Below, piece by piece: positions 1 to 4,900 of a DNA stretch of 9,253 nt (the first letter of the stretch is position 1; each line of letters opens with the position of its first letter). The notes below the pieces were generated by a model. It was given only the letters and a program-made list of their open reading frames with translations, was not told the DNA's origin and made no database searches. The stretch comes from Dehalococcoidia bacterium. GTDB taxonomy: Bacteria; Chloroflexota; Dehalococcoidia; DSTF01; JALHUB01. The stretch is from NCBI GenBank assembly GCA_022865685.1, contig JALHUB010000292.1:1-9253 (forward strand). The letters run 5' to 3'. A program made the position numbers and the translations under genes.

Positions 1-770
1 GCCTTGCACTCGATGAACTCGACGATGTCGGGGTGGTCGGCGTTCAGGATCACCATCTTCGCTGCCCGCCGCGTCTTGCCGCCCGACTTAATAGAGCCGG
101 CGATGGCGTCGGCGCCGCGCATGAAGGAGATCGGCCCCGAGGCGAGGCCGCCCGTCGACAGCGGTTCTCGTGACGAACGGAGGAGCGACAGGTTGACGCC
201 GGAGCCGGAGCCGCCCTTGAAGATCATGCCTTCGGTGCGGCACCAGTCGAGGATCGAGTCCATCGTGTCTTCGACGGAGAGGATGAAGCAGGCGGAGCAT
301 TGCGGCCGCTCTTCGACGCCGACGTTGAACCACACGGGGCTGTTGAAGGTTGCCTTCTGGTGCAGGATGATGTGCGCGAGCTCGGCTTCGAACGCCTCCG
401 CCTCGTCATCATCGGCGAAGTAGCCGTCCTTGTGTCCCCACGCCGTTATCGTGCCGACAACGCGGTCGATCAGCTCGCGGACGCTGCGCTCGCGCTTGAT
501 CTCGCCGCGTTGGTGGTGGACGACTGTGCCGGCGATGAGGGGGCCGCGGAAGTACTTGGACGCGACCACGTTGGTCGCCCGCTGCGACCACTCCTTCGGC
601 ACCTCGACATCCTGCTGCTCGAAGACGGTCTTGCCGTCCTCGGCGGCGATGCTGGCCGTGCGCGTCTCCCATTCCGCCTCGTCGCAGGGATGGCGTCCGG
701 GCGTGGTGAAGCAACGGCCAATCGGCAGGCGCGCCGGCGAATACGATGATACGTCTGTGACCGTTGTCAT
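1..770 (-). CDS. nrdJ: Adenosylcobalamin-dependent (class II) ribonucleotide reductase, N-terminal part, truncated by window edge
   Basis: Class II reductases convert ribonucleotides to deoxyribonucleotides in the cytoplasm using a B12-derived radical, independent of oxygen. The 256 codons seen here begin at the ATG at 770 and stay open to the left edge, so the C-terminal catalytic part is missing. Recognisable family signatures are WSQRATNVVASKYFRG (about residues 61-76), the SPVWFNVG segment (144-151), QCSACFI (158-163, where Cys161 is the likely redox-active cysteine at the start of the barrel), FKGGSGSGVNLS (184-195), and SGGKTRRAAKMVILN (229-243) followed by HPDIVEFIECK. The start is supported by a purine-rich AAGGGGAG run ending two bases before the ATG. 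It is the third gene after nrdR and an unknown small gene, 96 bases downstream of the latter, and is probably under NrdR control. No B12 riboswitch hallmark is visible in the 96-base gap. Identity is very secure. Confidence 0.95.
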   Translation of the reverse strand, partial: MTTVTDVSSYSPARLPIGRCFTTPGRHPCDEAEWETRTASIAAEDGKTVFEQQDVEVPKEWSQRATNVVASKYFRGPLIAGTVVHHQRGEIKRERSVRELIDRVVGTITAWGHKDGYFADDDEAEAFEAELAHIILHQKATFNSPVWFNVGVEERPQCSACFILSVEDTMDSILDWCRTEGMIFKGGSGSGVNLSLLRSSREPLSTGGLASGPISFMRGADAIAGSIKSGGKTRRAAKMVILNADHPDIVEFIECK

Positions 771-866
771 GGCTCCCCTTGTTCCCTTTCCCCTAATCGA
801 TGCGTGAAGGCACCTATACAGCGGGCGCCGCCCGATGGACGTGGGCGGCGTTCTCAGGCCGATTGT
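771..866 (-). other. Intergenic leader of nrdJ with an 8-bp hairpin
   Basis: This gap separates the small unknown gene from nrdJ. Bases 826-833 (CGCCGCCC) and 843-850 (GGGCGGCG) form a perfect 8-bp stem around a 9-base loop, about 55 bases before the nrdJ start. No T-tract follows the stem on the minus strand, so a classical intrinsic terminator is not supported; it could be an RNA stabiliser or processing site that sets nrdJ level relative to nrdR. I see no convincing -35/-10 pair, and no B12-box-like sequence of a cobalamin riboswitch. Confidence 0.5.
773..780 (-). promoter_or_regulatory. Purine-rich ribosome binding site of nrdJ
   Basis: The minus strand reads AAGGGGAG directly before CC and the ATG. 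The core is close to the start codon, but a second purine run (GGGGAAAGGGAA) lies just upstream. It favours the ATG at 770 over any later start. Confidence 0.6.
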
Positions 867-1181
867 CTAGCGAGAAGCGGGGAATCCGCGGGCCTCCTGC
901 CCTGAGACGTAGCGGAGGCGGTAGATGGATTGGCGCTCCCCGTCGGGCCCGTTGAGCCGGAACCGCATGTACTTGGCGGCGACCTCCAGCATCCGGCCGT
1001 CGCCGAGCTCCATGATGAGCGGGCCGGTCTCCCTGTCAAGCAGACTGCTGTCGACGACGGGGCGGAACATGATCTCCCTGCGCTCCTGATTGATCTCAAA
1101 GGCGCCCGTCGCCAGCACTTCGCCGCCGCCGTTCAGCACCCGACCGTAGTCTGGTTCCATCTCCGTGAGCGTGGACTCCAA
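867..1181 (-). CDS. Uncharacterised protein of about 97-104 residues between nrdR and nrdJ
   Basis: I do not recognise this family. The frame ends in TAG at 867-869. The longest reasonable start is TTG at 1181, seven bases after the nrdR stop codon; an ATG at 1160 would give a protein of 97 residues and is equally possible. Neither has a well-spaced Shine-Dalgarno, so translation may be coupled to nrdR. The protein has no signal peptide, membrane segment or cysteine. It has alternating hydrophobic stretches that look beta-rich (for example EVLATGAFEI, RREIMFRPVV, GPLIMELGDGRMLEVAAKYM, RQSIYRLRYVSG), compatible with a small beta-barrel or PilZ-like fold, but that is only an impression. Position between repressor and reductase in the same direction suggests co-transcription and a possible link to nucleotide reduction. 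Codon use is high-GC like its neighbours, arguing for a real gene. Confidence 0.7.
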   Translation of the reverse strand: MESTLTEMEPDYGRVLNGGGEVLATGAFEINQERREIMFRPVVDSSLLDRETGPLIMELGDGRMLEVAAKYMRFRLNGPDGERQSIYRLRYVSGQEARGFPASR

Positions 1182-1188
1182 TTCAATG

Positions 1189-1839
1189 TTAGTTAGGGCC
1201 GTCCCGTCGAACTGACGGAGAGGCGCTTCCCTGCGCCTCGCCGGTGGCCGCCGTGACGGCCCGCCTCTGCCTGTAACGGGTCTTTACAGCCCCCTTGCCG
1301 AAACGAAGGGCTCGCCAGGCCGGCGGCCGGGCCAGCCCCTGCAACTCCTCTTCCGGTATCAGCGGCGGCTGGGCGCTCCCTTCCGCGTTTATCACCGCCG
1401 CCTCAAGGGCGTCGACCTCCTCCTTCAGGTCGTCCAGGTCAGCGAACTGGTGGTAGACGCTGGCGAAGCGGATGTAGGCTATCTGGTCGAGCTGACGCAG
1501 GTGCCCCATTACCATCTCGCCGATGCTGCGACTCGACACCTCCGCCAAGCCCTGCTCGTGCAGCACCGCCTCGATTTCGTCGACCACGCCCTCGAGAGTG
1601 CCGGCCGCCAGTGGACGCTTCTCGCAGGCCTTGCGGATGCCAAGGAGGAGCTTCTCGCGTGTGTACTCTTCGCGGCGGTCGTCCTTCTTGACAACGAGCA
1701 GACCGGCGACCTGCGGGCGCTCATAGGTCGTGAAGCGTTCGCCGCAGGAGTTGCACTCGCGGCGCCGCCGGATGCCGTCGTCGGCCTCTCTTGAGTCGAT
1801 CACGCGCGAGTCTTGAGACGCGCAGTATGGGCAGCGCAT
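1189..1839 (-). CDS. nrdR: Transcriptional repressor NrdR with a long C-terminal tail
   Basis: NrdR represses ribonucleotide reductase genes when (d)ATP occupies its ATP-cone. The protein begins MRCPYC: a zinc ribbon with Cys3/Cys6 and Cys29/Cys32 (CNSC), containing the arginine run GIRRRREC and the sequence SCGERFTTYER typical of the family. The ATP-cone follows at about residues 47-140 (VVKKDDRREEYTREKLLLGIRKACEKRP through YIRFASVYHQF, described here in parts). I place the start at the ATG at 1839 because the frame upstream encodes nothing NrdR-like and the promoter at 1846-1874 would put the transcript start at this ATG. The protein is 216 residues against about 150-160 usual: roughly residues 150-216 form a tail that is Pro/Ala-rich then basic (about 180-195, KGAVKTRYRQRR). 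It is the first gene of a likely nrdR-unknown-nrdJ operon. Confidence 0.95.
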   Translation of the reverse strand: MRCPYCASQDSRVIDSREADDGIRRRRECNSCGERFTTYERPQVAGLLVVKKDDRREEYTREKLLLGIRKACEKRPLAAGTLEGVVDEIEAVLHEQGLAEVSSRSIGEMVMGHLRQLDQIAYIRFASVYHQFADLDDLKEEVDALEAAVINAEGSAQPPLIPEEELQGLARPPAWRALRFGKGAVKTRYRQRRAVTAATGEAQGSASPSVRRDGPN

Positions 1840-1845
1840 GGGCGG

Positions 1846-1874
1846 ATTTTGGCACAACATATAGAGGTTGTCAA
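1846..1874 (-). promoter_or_regulatory. Sigma70-like promoter of nrdR, predicted leaderless
   Basis: On the minus strand a perfect -35 hexamer TTGACA (1869-1874) is followed, after exactly 17 bases, by CAAAAT (1846-1851), a 4/6 match to TATAAT. Only six bases (CCGCCC) separate the -10 from the nrdR ATG, so a start point about seven bases after the -10 falls on the A of the ATG itself. No Shine-Dalgarno precedes the ATG, which fits a leaderless message. Confidence 0.6.
1854..1869 (-). promoter_or_regulatory. Candidate NrdR box overlapping the nrdR promoter spacer
   Basis: The minus-strand 16-mer AACCTCTATATGTTGT agrees with about 11 of 16 positions of the NrdR-box consensus as I remember it (acaCwAtATaTwgtgt). 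It lies between the -35 and -10 elements, an ideal place for repression. An overlapping inverted repeat, ACAAC at 1854-1858 and GTTGT at 1867-1871, strengthens it. A weaker pair of half sites, CAAC at 1886-1889 and GTTG at 1903-1906, has its centre about 33 bp upstream, close to the three-turn spacing typical of paired NrdR boxes, but its match to the consensus is poor. Confidence 0.4.
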
Positions 1875-1979
1875 GGGGGTAAGCCCAACAGATTGTGGTC
1901 AAGTTGTGCGAGGCGTTCTGTCAAGGAGCCGCGATTCCGGGGCCCCGCGAGGCGGATTTGCGAGCCGCTGGACATAAGG

Positions 1980-1999
1980 TGCCGGCTCCATCGCCGGCA
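1980..1999. repeat. Hairpin with 7-bp stem
   Basis: TGCCGGC (1980-1986) and GCCGGCA (1993-1999) pair perfectly around a six-base loop (TCCATC). It abuts the diverged palindromic unit at 1996-2027. There is no adjacent T-run. Confidence 0.55.
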
Positions 2000-2027
2000 A
2001 TCTAGAGGAAGACTTCAGCCTTCCGCG
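1996..2027 (-). repeat. Diverged palindromic unit, copy 1
   Basis: Read on the minus strand this 32-base segment matches 24 of 32 positions of the plus-strand segment 2177-2208. Both centre on the shared octamer CTGAAGTC and continue with CTA-N-AT. The core at 2007-2024 (GGAAGACTTCAGCCTTCC) is a stem of 7 pairs with one A-C mismatch, the same architecture as copy 2. It looks like a REP/MITE-type element in inverted orientation relative to copy 2. Confidence 0.5.
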
Positions 2028-2043
2028 TCGGAGCTGTTGGTAC

Positions 2044-2088
2044 GGAGTTCCCTTGGAGATGCCGGCGTTCCGTGCTCAGGAGAACTCC
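2044..2088. repeat. Inverted repeat, 7-bp arms
   Basis: GGAGTTC (2044-2050) and GAACTCC (2082-2088) are perfect complements separated by 31 bases. The right arm overlaps a second short pairing, CTCCA (2085-2089) with TGGAG (2105-2109), so the two could not form together. Confidence 0.35.
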
Positions 2089-2109
2089 ACCCCATCCTGA
2101 AGGCTGGAG

Positions 2110-2155
2110 CATCGGAGGGGATACTCGTCGACGACATTGCCCTGTCCCTCCGATG
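2110..2155. repeat. Inverted repeat, 10-bp arms
   Basis: CATCGGAGGG (2110-2119) and CCCTCCGATG (2146-2155) are perfect reverse complements separated by 26 bases. The right arm lies almost entirely inside the loop of the hairpin at 2141-2160. Confidence 0.55.
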
Positions 2156-2160
2156 ACAGG
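2141..2160. repeat. Hairpin whose loop is complementary to an upstream arm
   Basis: CCTGTC (2141-2146) and GACAGG (2155-2160) form a perfect 6-bp stem with the 8-base loop CCTCCGAT. That whole loop is complementary to ATCGGAGG at 2111-2118, so an RNA of either strand could form an H-type pseudoknot or switch between two stems. Confidence 0.5.
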
Positions 2161-2176
2161 CGTTTCGATGGTGCGC

Positions 2177-2208
2177 CGTGGAGGACTGAAGTCCTCCGCT
2201 ACATGTCC
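2177..2208 (+). repeat. Diverged palindromic unit, copy 2
   Basis: This contains GGAGGACTGAAGTCCTCC at 2180-2197, a perfect 8-bp stem with GA at the centre, followed by GCTACATG. It matches 24 of 32 positions with the minus-strand copy at 1996-2027. The unit resembles widespread short intergenic palindromes, though I cannot name a family. Confidence 0.55.
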
Positions 2209-2213
2209 CCTTA

Positions 2214-2242
2214 GCACTCGACGGCCGGTCCCGGGGGAGTGC
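2214..2242. repeat. Inverted repeat, 6-bp arms
   Basis: GCACTC (2214-2219) and GAGTGC (2237-2242) are perfect complements enclosing a GC-rich 17-base segment. It directly precedes two further hairpins and may be part of the same composite element. Confidence 0.4.
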
Positions 2243-2244
2243 AG

Positions 2245-2259
2245 AGGGGCGAAGCCCTT
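2245..2259. repeat. GAA-loop hairpin with a short T-run on the plus side
   Basis: AGGGGC and GCCCTT pair (one G-T) around a GAA loop, and the plus strand then continues TTGA, giving a TTTT run. It could be a weak intrinsic terminator for plus-strand transcription, but no plus-strand gene is present, so a repeat element is more likely. Confidence 0.4.
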
Positions 2260-2268
2260 TTGACCGGG

Positions 2269-2291
2269 GATTGGGGGCTGTGCCCCCAATC
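2269..2291. repeat. Perfect 10-bp hairpin with 3-base loop
   Basis: GATTGGGGGC (2269-2278) and GCCCCCAATC (2282-2291) pair perfectly around TGT. It is the strongest hairpin in the gap. No T-run follows on either strand, so a classical terminator is not supported; together with 2214-2259 it forms a compact chain of three stems typical of composite intergenic repeats. Confidence 0.6.
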
Positions 2292-2356
2292 GTCCAGAAT
2301 TACGCTTCGGGCGGGTCGGTGGGAACGACAAACGGCTTCTGGCGGCGGAGATCGGC

Positions 2357-2409
2357 GATGCGCGGAAATGGGTCGCGGTCGGCGCATCTCCCTATCACCG
2401 ACCGCGACC
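2357..2409. repeat. 12-bp inverted repeat with a competing 7-bp stem
   Basis: GGTCGCGGTCGG (2371-2382) and CCGACCGCGACC (2398-2409) are perfect complements with a 15-base loop. GATGCGC (2357-2363) can instead pair with GCGCATC (2382-2388), which lies mostly in that loop, so a pseudoknot or alternative fold is possible. This lies about 110-160 bases downstream of the ftsZ stop codon. Confidence 0.6.
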
Positions 2410-2412
2410 GGC

Positions 2413-2428
2413 GTCCGCCGTGGCGGAC
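2413..2428. repeat. 7-bp palindrome
   Basis: GTCCGCC (2413-2419) and GGCGGAC (2422-2428) are perfect complements separated by two bases. It is three bases from the 12-bp inverted repeat and probably part of the same structure. Confidence 0.45.
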
Positions 2429-2439
2429 TACCTTCAAAT

Positions 2440-2455
2440 CCCGGGTCTTTCCGGG
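2440..2455. repeat. Short hairpin nearest the ftsZ end
   Basis: CCCGG (2440-2444) and CCGGG (2451-2455) enclose six bases. On the minus strand it is the first hairpin after ftsZ, about 60 bases past the stop codon, but it has no T-run after it. Confidence 0.3.
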
Positions 2456-2514
2456 TGCCTGGTTGCTCGGCTAGACAGAAACCCCTCCTTTCGTAAGATT
2501 TGGCCCTCTAGCGC

Positions 2515-3600
2515 TCACCGTAAGGAGACGGTGCGACGCAGGAAGGTCGGCAGGTCCGTATCGCCCACGTTCTGGAGCGTCTGAATGCGCATCGGCCGCA
2601 GCCGTTCGCCGCGCCCCAGCGTCTCTTCCAGCCCCTGCACACGCAACTCGGCAGGCTGGAAGCCGGTGGCGATGACGGTGACCTTGATCTCGTCGCCCAG
2701 GTCCGGGTCGGTCGCCGTGCCGAAGATGATCTCGGCGTCGGGGTCGACGATCTCCGCGATGACCTGCGCGGCGGCGTTCATCTCGTGCAGCCCGATGCTG
2801 CGCGATCCCGTGAGGTTGAACAGGACGCCCTTCGCGCCCTCGATGCTCGTGTCTAGCAGGGGGCTGCTGATGGCCGCCCGCGCGGCCTCGACGGCGCGAT
2901 TCTCGCCGCTGGCGCGCCCGATGGCGAACAGCGCCTGGCCGGCTTCGCCCATGATCTTGCGCACGTCGGCGAAGTCGAGGTTGATGTCGCCGGGCACGGT
3001 GATGATCTCCGATATGCCCTGGATGGACTGTCGCAGTACTTCGTCGCCGACACGGAAGGCTTCGGGGACGGACACGTCGGGAGTGCAAACGGCAAGGAGG
3101 CGATCGTTTGGAATGACGATGAGCGTGTCCACTTTGTCCCGCAGGTGCGCTATGCCGTCGTCGGCCTGGACGCGACGTTTGGCGCCCTCGAAGGAGAACG
3201 GCTTCGTGACGACGCCGATGGTGAGGGCCCCGGCCTCGCGCGCCACCTCGCCGACGATGGCCGAGGCGCCGGTGCCGGTGCCGCCGCCCATTCCGGCTGT
3301 GATGAAGACCATCTCCGCGCCCTTTACGGCGTCGAAGAGCTCCTCGCGGCTCTCCTCGGCGGCGCGCAGCCCTTTATTGGGGTCGCCGCCGACGCCAAGC
3401 CCCTTCGTCAGCCGGTCGCCGATGCGGATCTTGACGTGGGCATCGGTGTGAGCGAGCGCCTGAGCGTCGGTGTTCACCGCTACCAGTTGGACGCCGGGAA
3501 TCTTCTCGGCCATCATCCGGCTGATCGCGTTGCCGCCGCCGCCGCCGACACCCATAACCTTGATCGGGGGAAGCTTGTCCAGGTCCTCTCTTGCTGTCAC
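2515..3600 (-). CDS. ftsZ: Cell division protein FtsZ
   Basis: FtsZ is the tubulin-like GTPase that polymerises into the division ring. The 361-residue protein shows the N-terminal GVGGGGGNAISRM loop (17-29), VNTD (42-45), the tubulin signature GGGTGTG (105-111), and the T7 synergy loop NLDFAD (207-212) whose aspartates act on the GTP of the next subunit. The tail DTDLPTFLRR (347-356) is the conserved C-terminal peptide that binds FtsA and other partners. The linker between the globular core (ending near 315) and this peptide is only about 30 residues, on the short side. The start is GTG at 3600 because a perfect AAAGGAGG lies five bases before it and residues 12 onward match the family. It is the last gene of the dcw cluster here, 43 bases after ftsA. 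Confidence 0.98.
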   Translation of the reverse strand: MTAREDLDKLPPIKVMGVGGGGGNAISRMMAEKIPGVQLVAVNTDAQALAHTDAHVKIRIGDRLTKGLGVGGDPNKGLRAAEESREELFDAVKGAEMVFITAGMGGGTGTGASAIVGEVAREAGALTIGVVTKPFSFEGAKRRVQADDGIAHLRDKVDTLIVIPNDRLLAVCTPDVSVPEAFRVGDEVLRQSIQGISEIITVPGDINLDFADVRKIMGEAGQALFAIGRASGENRAVEAARAAISSPLLDTSIEGAKGVLFNLTGSRSIGLHEMNAAAQVIAEIVDPDAEIIFGTATDPDLGDEIKVTVIATGFQPAELRVQGLEETLGRGERLRPMRIQTLQNVGDTDLPTFLRRTVSLR

Positions 3601-3605
3601 CGTCG

Positions 3606-3613
3606 CCTCCTTT
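3606..3613 (-). promoter_or_regulatory. Strong Shine-Dalgarno fixing the GTG start of ftsZ
   Basis: The minus strand reads AAAGGAGG, followed by CGACG and GTG. It is the best ribosome binding site in the window, compatible with the high FtsZ level cells need despite a GTG start. Confidence 0.8.
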
Positions 3614-3643
3614 CGCTGGTACCGTCGAAAAACCGACCTTGCC

Positions 3644-4885
3644 CTATTCAGGCATCAGTACGCGCATCCACTGGCCCACGCGGCGCAGCCAGCCGCCGAA
3701 TGCGAAGCTCGGGCCGGACCGATGTCCGGCGTAGAGCATGCCGTTCTCCTTGAGTGCCCATTGCAGCAGGCCGACGCTCGTCGCGTAGGCGGGATCGTCC
3801 AGCGTCTCTGAGAGACCCTGGAGATGGCGGGGAACGCCGATGCGCACGGGCATGCCGGTCACCTGCTCGGCGAGGATGTCCAGGCCGCGCAGCTTCGCCG
3901 TGCCGCCGGCCAGGACGACGCCCGCCGACAGGATGTCGTCGTGCGCCGTGCGCTTGACCTCGCTCATCACCATCTCCATGATTTCTTCGCAGCGGGCCTG
4001 GAGGATCTCGCACAGCCGCCGACGCGGCACGCTCTTCTGCCGCTCCGACCCGAAGCAGTCCAGGTCGACCATCTCGGCGGCGTCGACCATGCTCGGGATG
4101 GCGTGCCCGTAGGCCGCCTTCGCCTCCTCGGCGACAACGTAGGGGCAGCGCAGCCCGGCTACGAGGTCGCGCGTGAGGTGGTTGCCGCCCACAGGCAGCA
4201 CGGAGGTGTGGTAGACGCTGCCGTCGAGGTAGACGGCGATGCCGGTGGTGCCGCCGCCGATGTCGGCGACGACGACGCCCTGCTTGCGTTCTTCTTCCTC
4301 AAGCACCGCCTCGCCGCTTGCCAGCGGCTCCAGTATCAGGCTCTCCACCTCCACGCCGGCGCTCTCGACGCACTTCATCAGGTTCTGCATGGCGCTGCTG
4401 GAGGCGGTAACGATGTGCGTCTCCACATCCAGGCGCTGGCCGTGCATGCCCAGCGGGTCGCTGACGCTGTCCTGGCCGTCGACGACGTAGTAGCGCGGCA
4501 CGGCGTGCAGCACCTCGCGGTTCGACGGGATGTTGATGACGCGCGCCCCTTCGAGGACGCGTTCGATATCGTCGCTGCCGATGGGATGGCTGCGGTCGGG
4601 GATGGCGGCGATGCCGCGGTTGTTCAGCGACTGGATGTGCGAGCCGGTGATGCCGACGTGGGCGGAAAGGATTCGCGTGCCGCTGGAGCGCTCTGCCTTG
4701 TCGACGGAGTCGGCGATGGACTGCGTCGCCTCGGCGATGTTGTCCACCATGCCGCGGCTGAAGCCCTTGGCCGGACAGACGCCGACACCGAGGATCCGTA
4801 TCGCCTGCTCCTCGCCGATCTCGGCGACGGCGGTGCAGACCTTGGTTGTCCCGACGTCAATTGAGGCGAAGGTATCCGCTCTCAC
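3644..4885 (-). CDS. ftsA: Cell division protein FtsA
   Basis: FtsA is the actin-like protein that tethers FtsZ filaments to the membrane and recruits the divisome. From the GTG at 4885 it has 413 residues, normal for the family. Visible parts are the phosphate-1 motif SIDVGTTKV (8-16), the 1C subdomain around HVGITGSHIQSLNNRG (76-91), the phosphate-2 motif VADIGGGTTGIAV (207-219), and the adenosine motif VVLAGGTAKLRGL (323-335). The C-terminus GGWLRRVGQWMRVLMPE (397-413) is an amphipathic helix, the membrane-targeting sequence. The frame extends 12 codons further to a GTG at 4921, but AAGGAGG (4894-4900) lies inside that extension and 8 bases before the GTG at 4885, so the shorter start is preferred. 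It lies between ftsQ (72-base gap) and ftsZ. Confidence 0.97.
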   Translation of the reverse strand: MRADTFASIDVGTTKVCTAVAEIGEEQAIRILGVGVCPAKGFSRGMVDNIAEATQSIADSVDKAERSSGTRILSAHVGITGSHIQSLNNRGIAAIPDRSHPIGSDDIERVLEGARVINIPSNREVLHAVPRYYVVDGQDSVSDPLGMHGQRLDVETHIVTASSSAMQNLMKCVESAGVEVESLILEPLASGEAVLEEEERKQGVVVADIGGGTTGIAVYLDGSVYHTSVLPVGGNHLTRDLVAGLRCPYVVAEEAKAAYGHAIPSMVDAAEMVDLDCFGSERQKSVPRRRLCEILQARCEEIMEMVMSEVKRTAHDDILSAGVVLAGGTAKLRGLDILAEQVTGMPVRIGVPRHLQGLSETLDDPAYATSVGLLQWALKENGMLYAGHRSGPSFAFGGWLRRVGQWMRVLMPE

Positions 4886-4893
4886 CTTGCGTT

Positions 4894-4900
4894 CCTCCTT
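4894..4900 (-). promoter_or_regulatory. Shine-Dalgarno fixing the GTG start of ftsA
   Basis: AAGGAGG on the minus strand, eight bases before the GTG at 4885. It decides against the longer reading frame that begins at 4921. Confidence 0.75.

Larger units (their letters stand above)
1875..2514. other. Repeat-rich intergenic region between ftsZ and nrdR, no gene supported
   Basis: About 640 bases with no frame I can support as a gene; the short frames present read through palindromes and give low-complexity, Pro/Arg-rich peptides. I recognise no tRNA, rRNA, tmRNA, SRP or RNase P signature. Nearly all of 1980-2455 is made of short inverted repeats, listed separately. The ftsZ transcript enters from the right; no hairpin followed by a T-run is seen on the minus strand just after ftsZ, so where the dcw transcript ends is not clear. 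The right-hand end near 2485-2495 contains an AAAGGAGG run on the minus strand, but no start codon with a coding frame follows it. Confidence 0.6.

Noticed and set aside
771..866. Cobalamin riboswitch before nrdJ
   Set aside because: A B12-dependent enzyme made this plausible, but the gap is only 96 bases and shows no B12-box-like sequence or multi-stem core.
1840..1902. N-terminal extension of NrdR of 21 residues
   Set aside because: The extension covers the promoter -35/-10 and the NrdR-box-like site, and NrdR proteins begin at MxCPxC.
2245..2291. Intrinsic terminator of the dcw operon
   Set aside because: Strong stems are present, but no T-run follows them on the minus strand, and they lie more than 200 bases after ftsZ.
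2002..2331. A 109-codon minus-strand frame in the ftsZ-nrdR gap
   Set aside because: It runs straight through several palindromes, is Pro/Arg/Gly-rich and has no recognisable motif; better explained as repeat sequence.
2239..2496. Plus-strand short frames in the ftsZ-nrdR gap
   Set aside because: They translate the hairpin chain and the 12-bp inverted repeat; no motif and no coding-like codon use.
1875..2514. CRISPR array or structured housekeeping RNA gene
   Set aside because: Repeats are few, diverged, differently sized and inverted rather than direct and regularly spaced; no tmRNA, SRP, RNase P or tRNA signature was seen.
3824..4864. A 346-codon plus-strand frame opposite ftsA
   Set aside because: Low-complexity Ala/Asp/Val/His-rich translation antisense to an intact ftsA; a codon-bias shadow.
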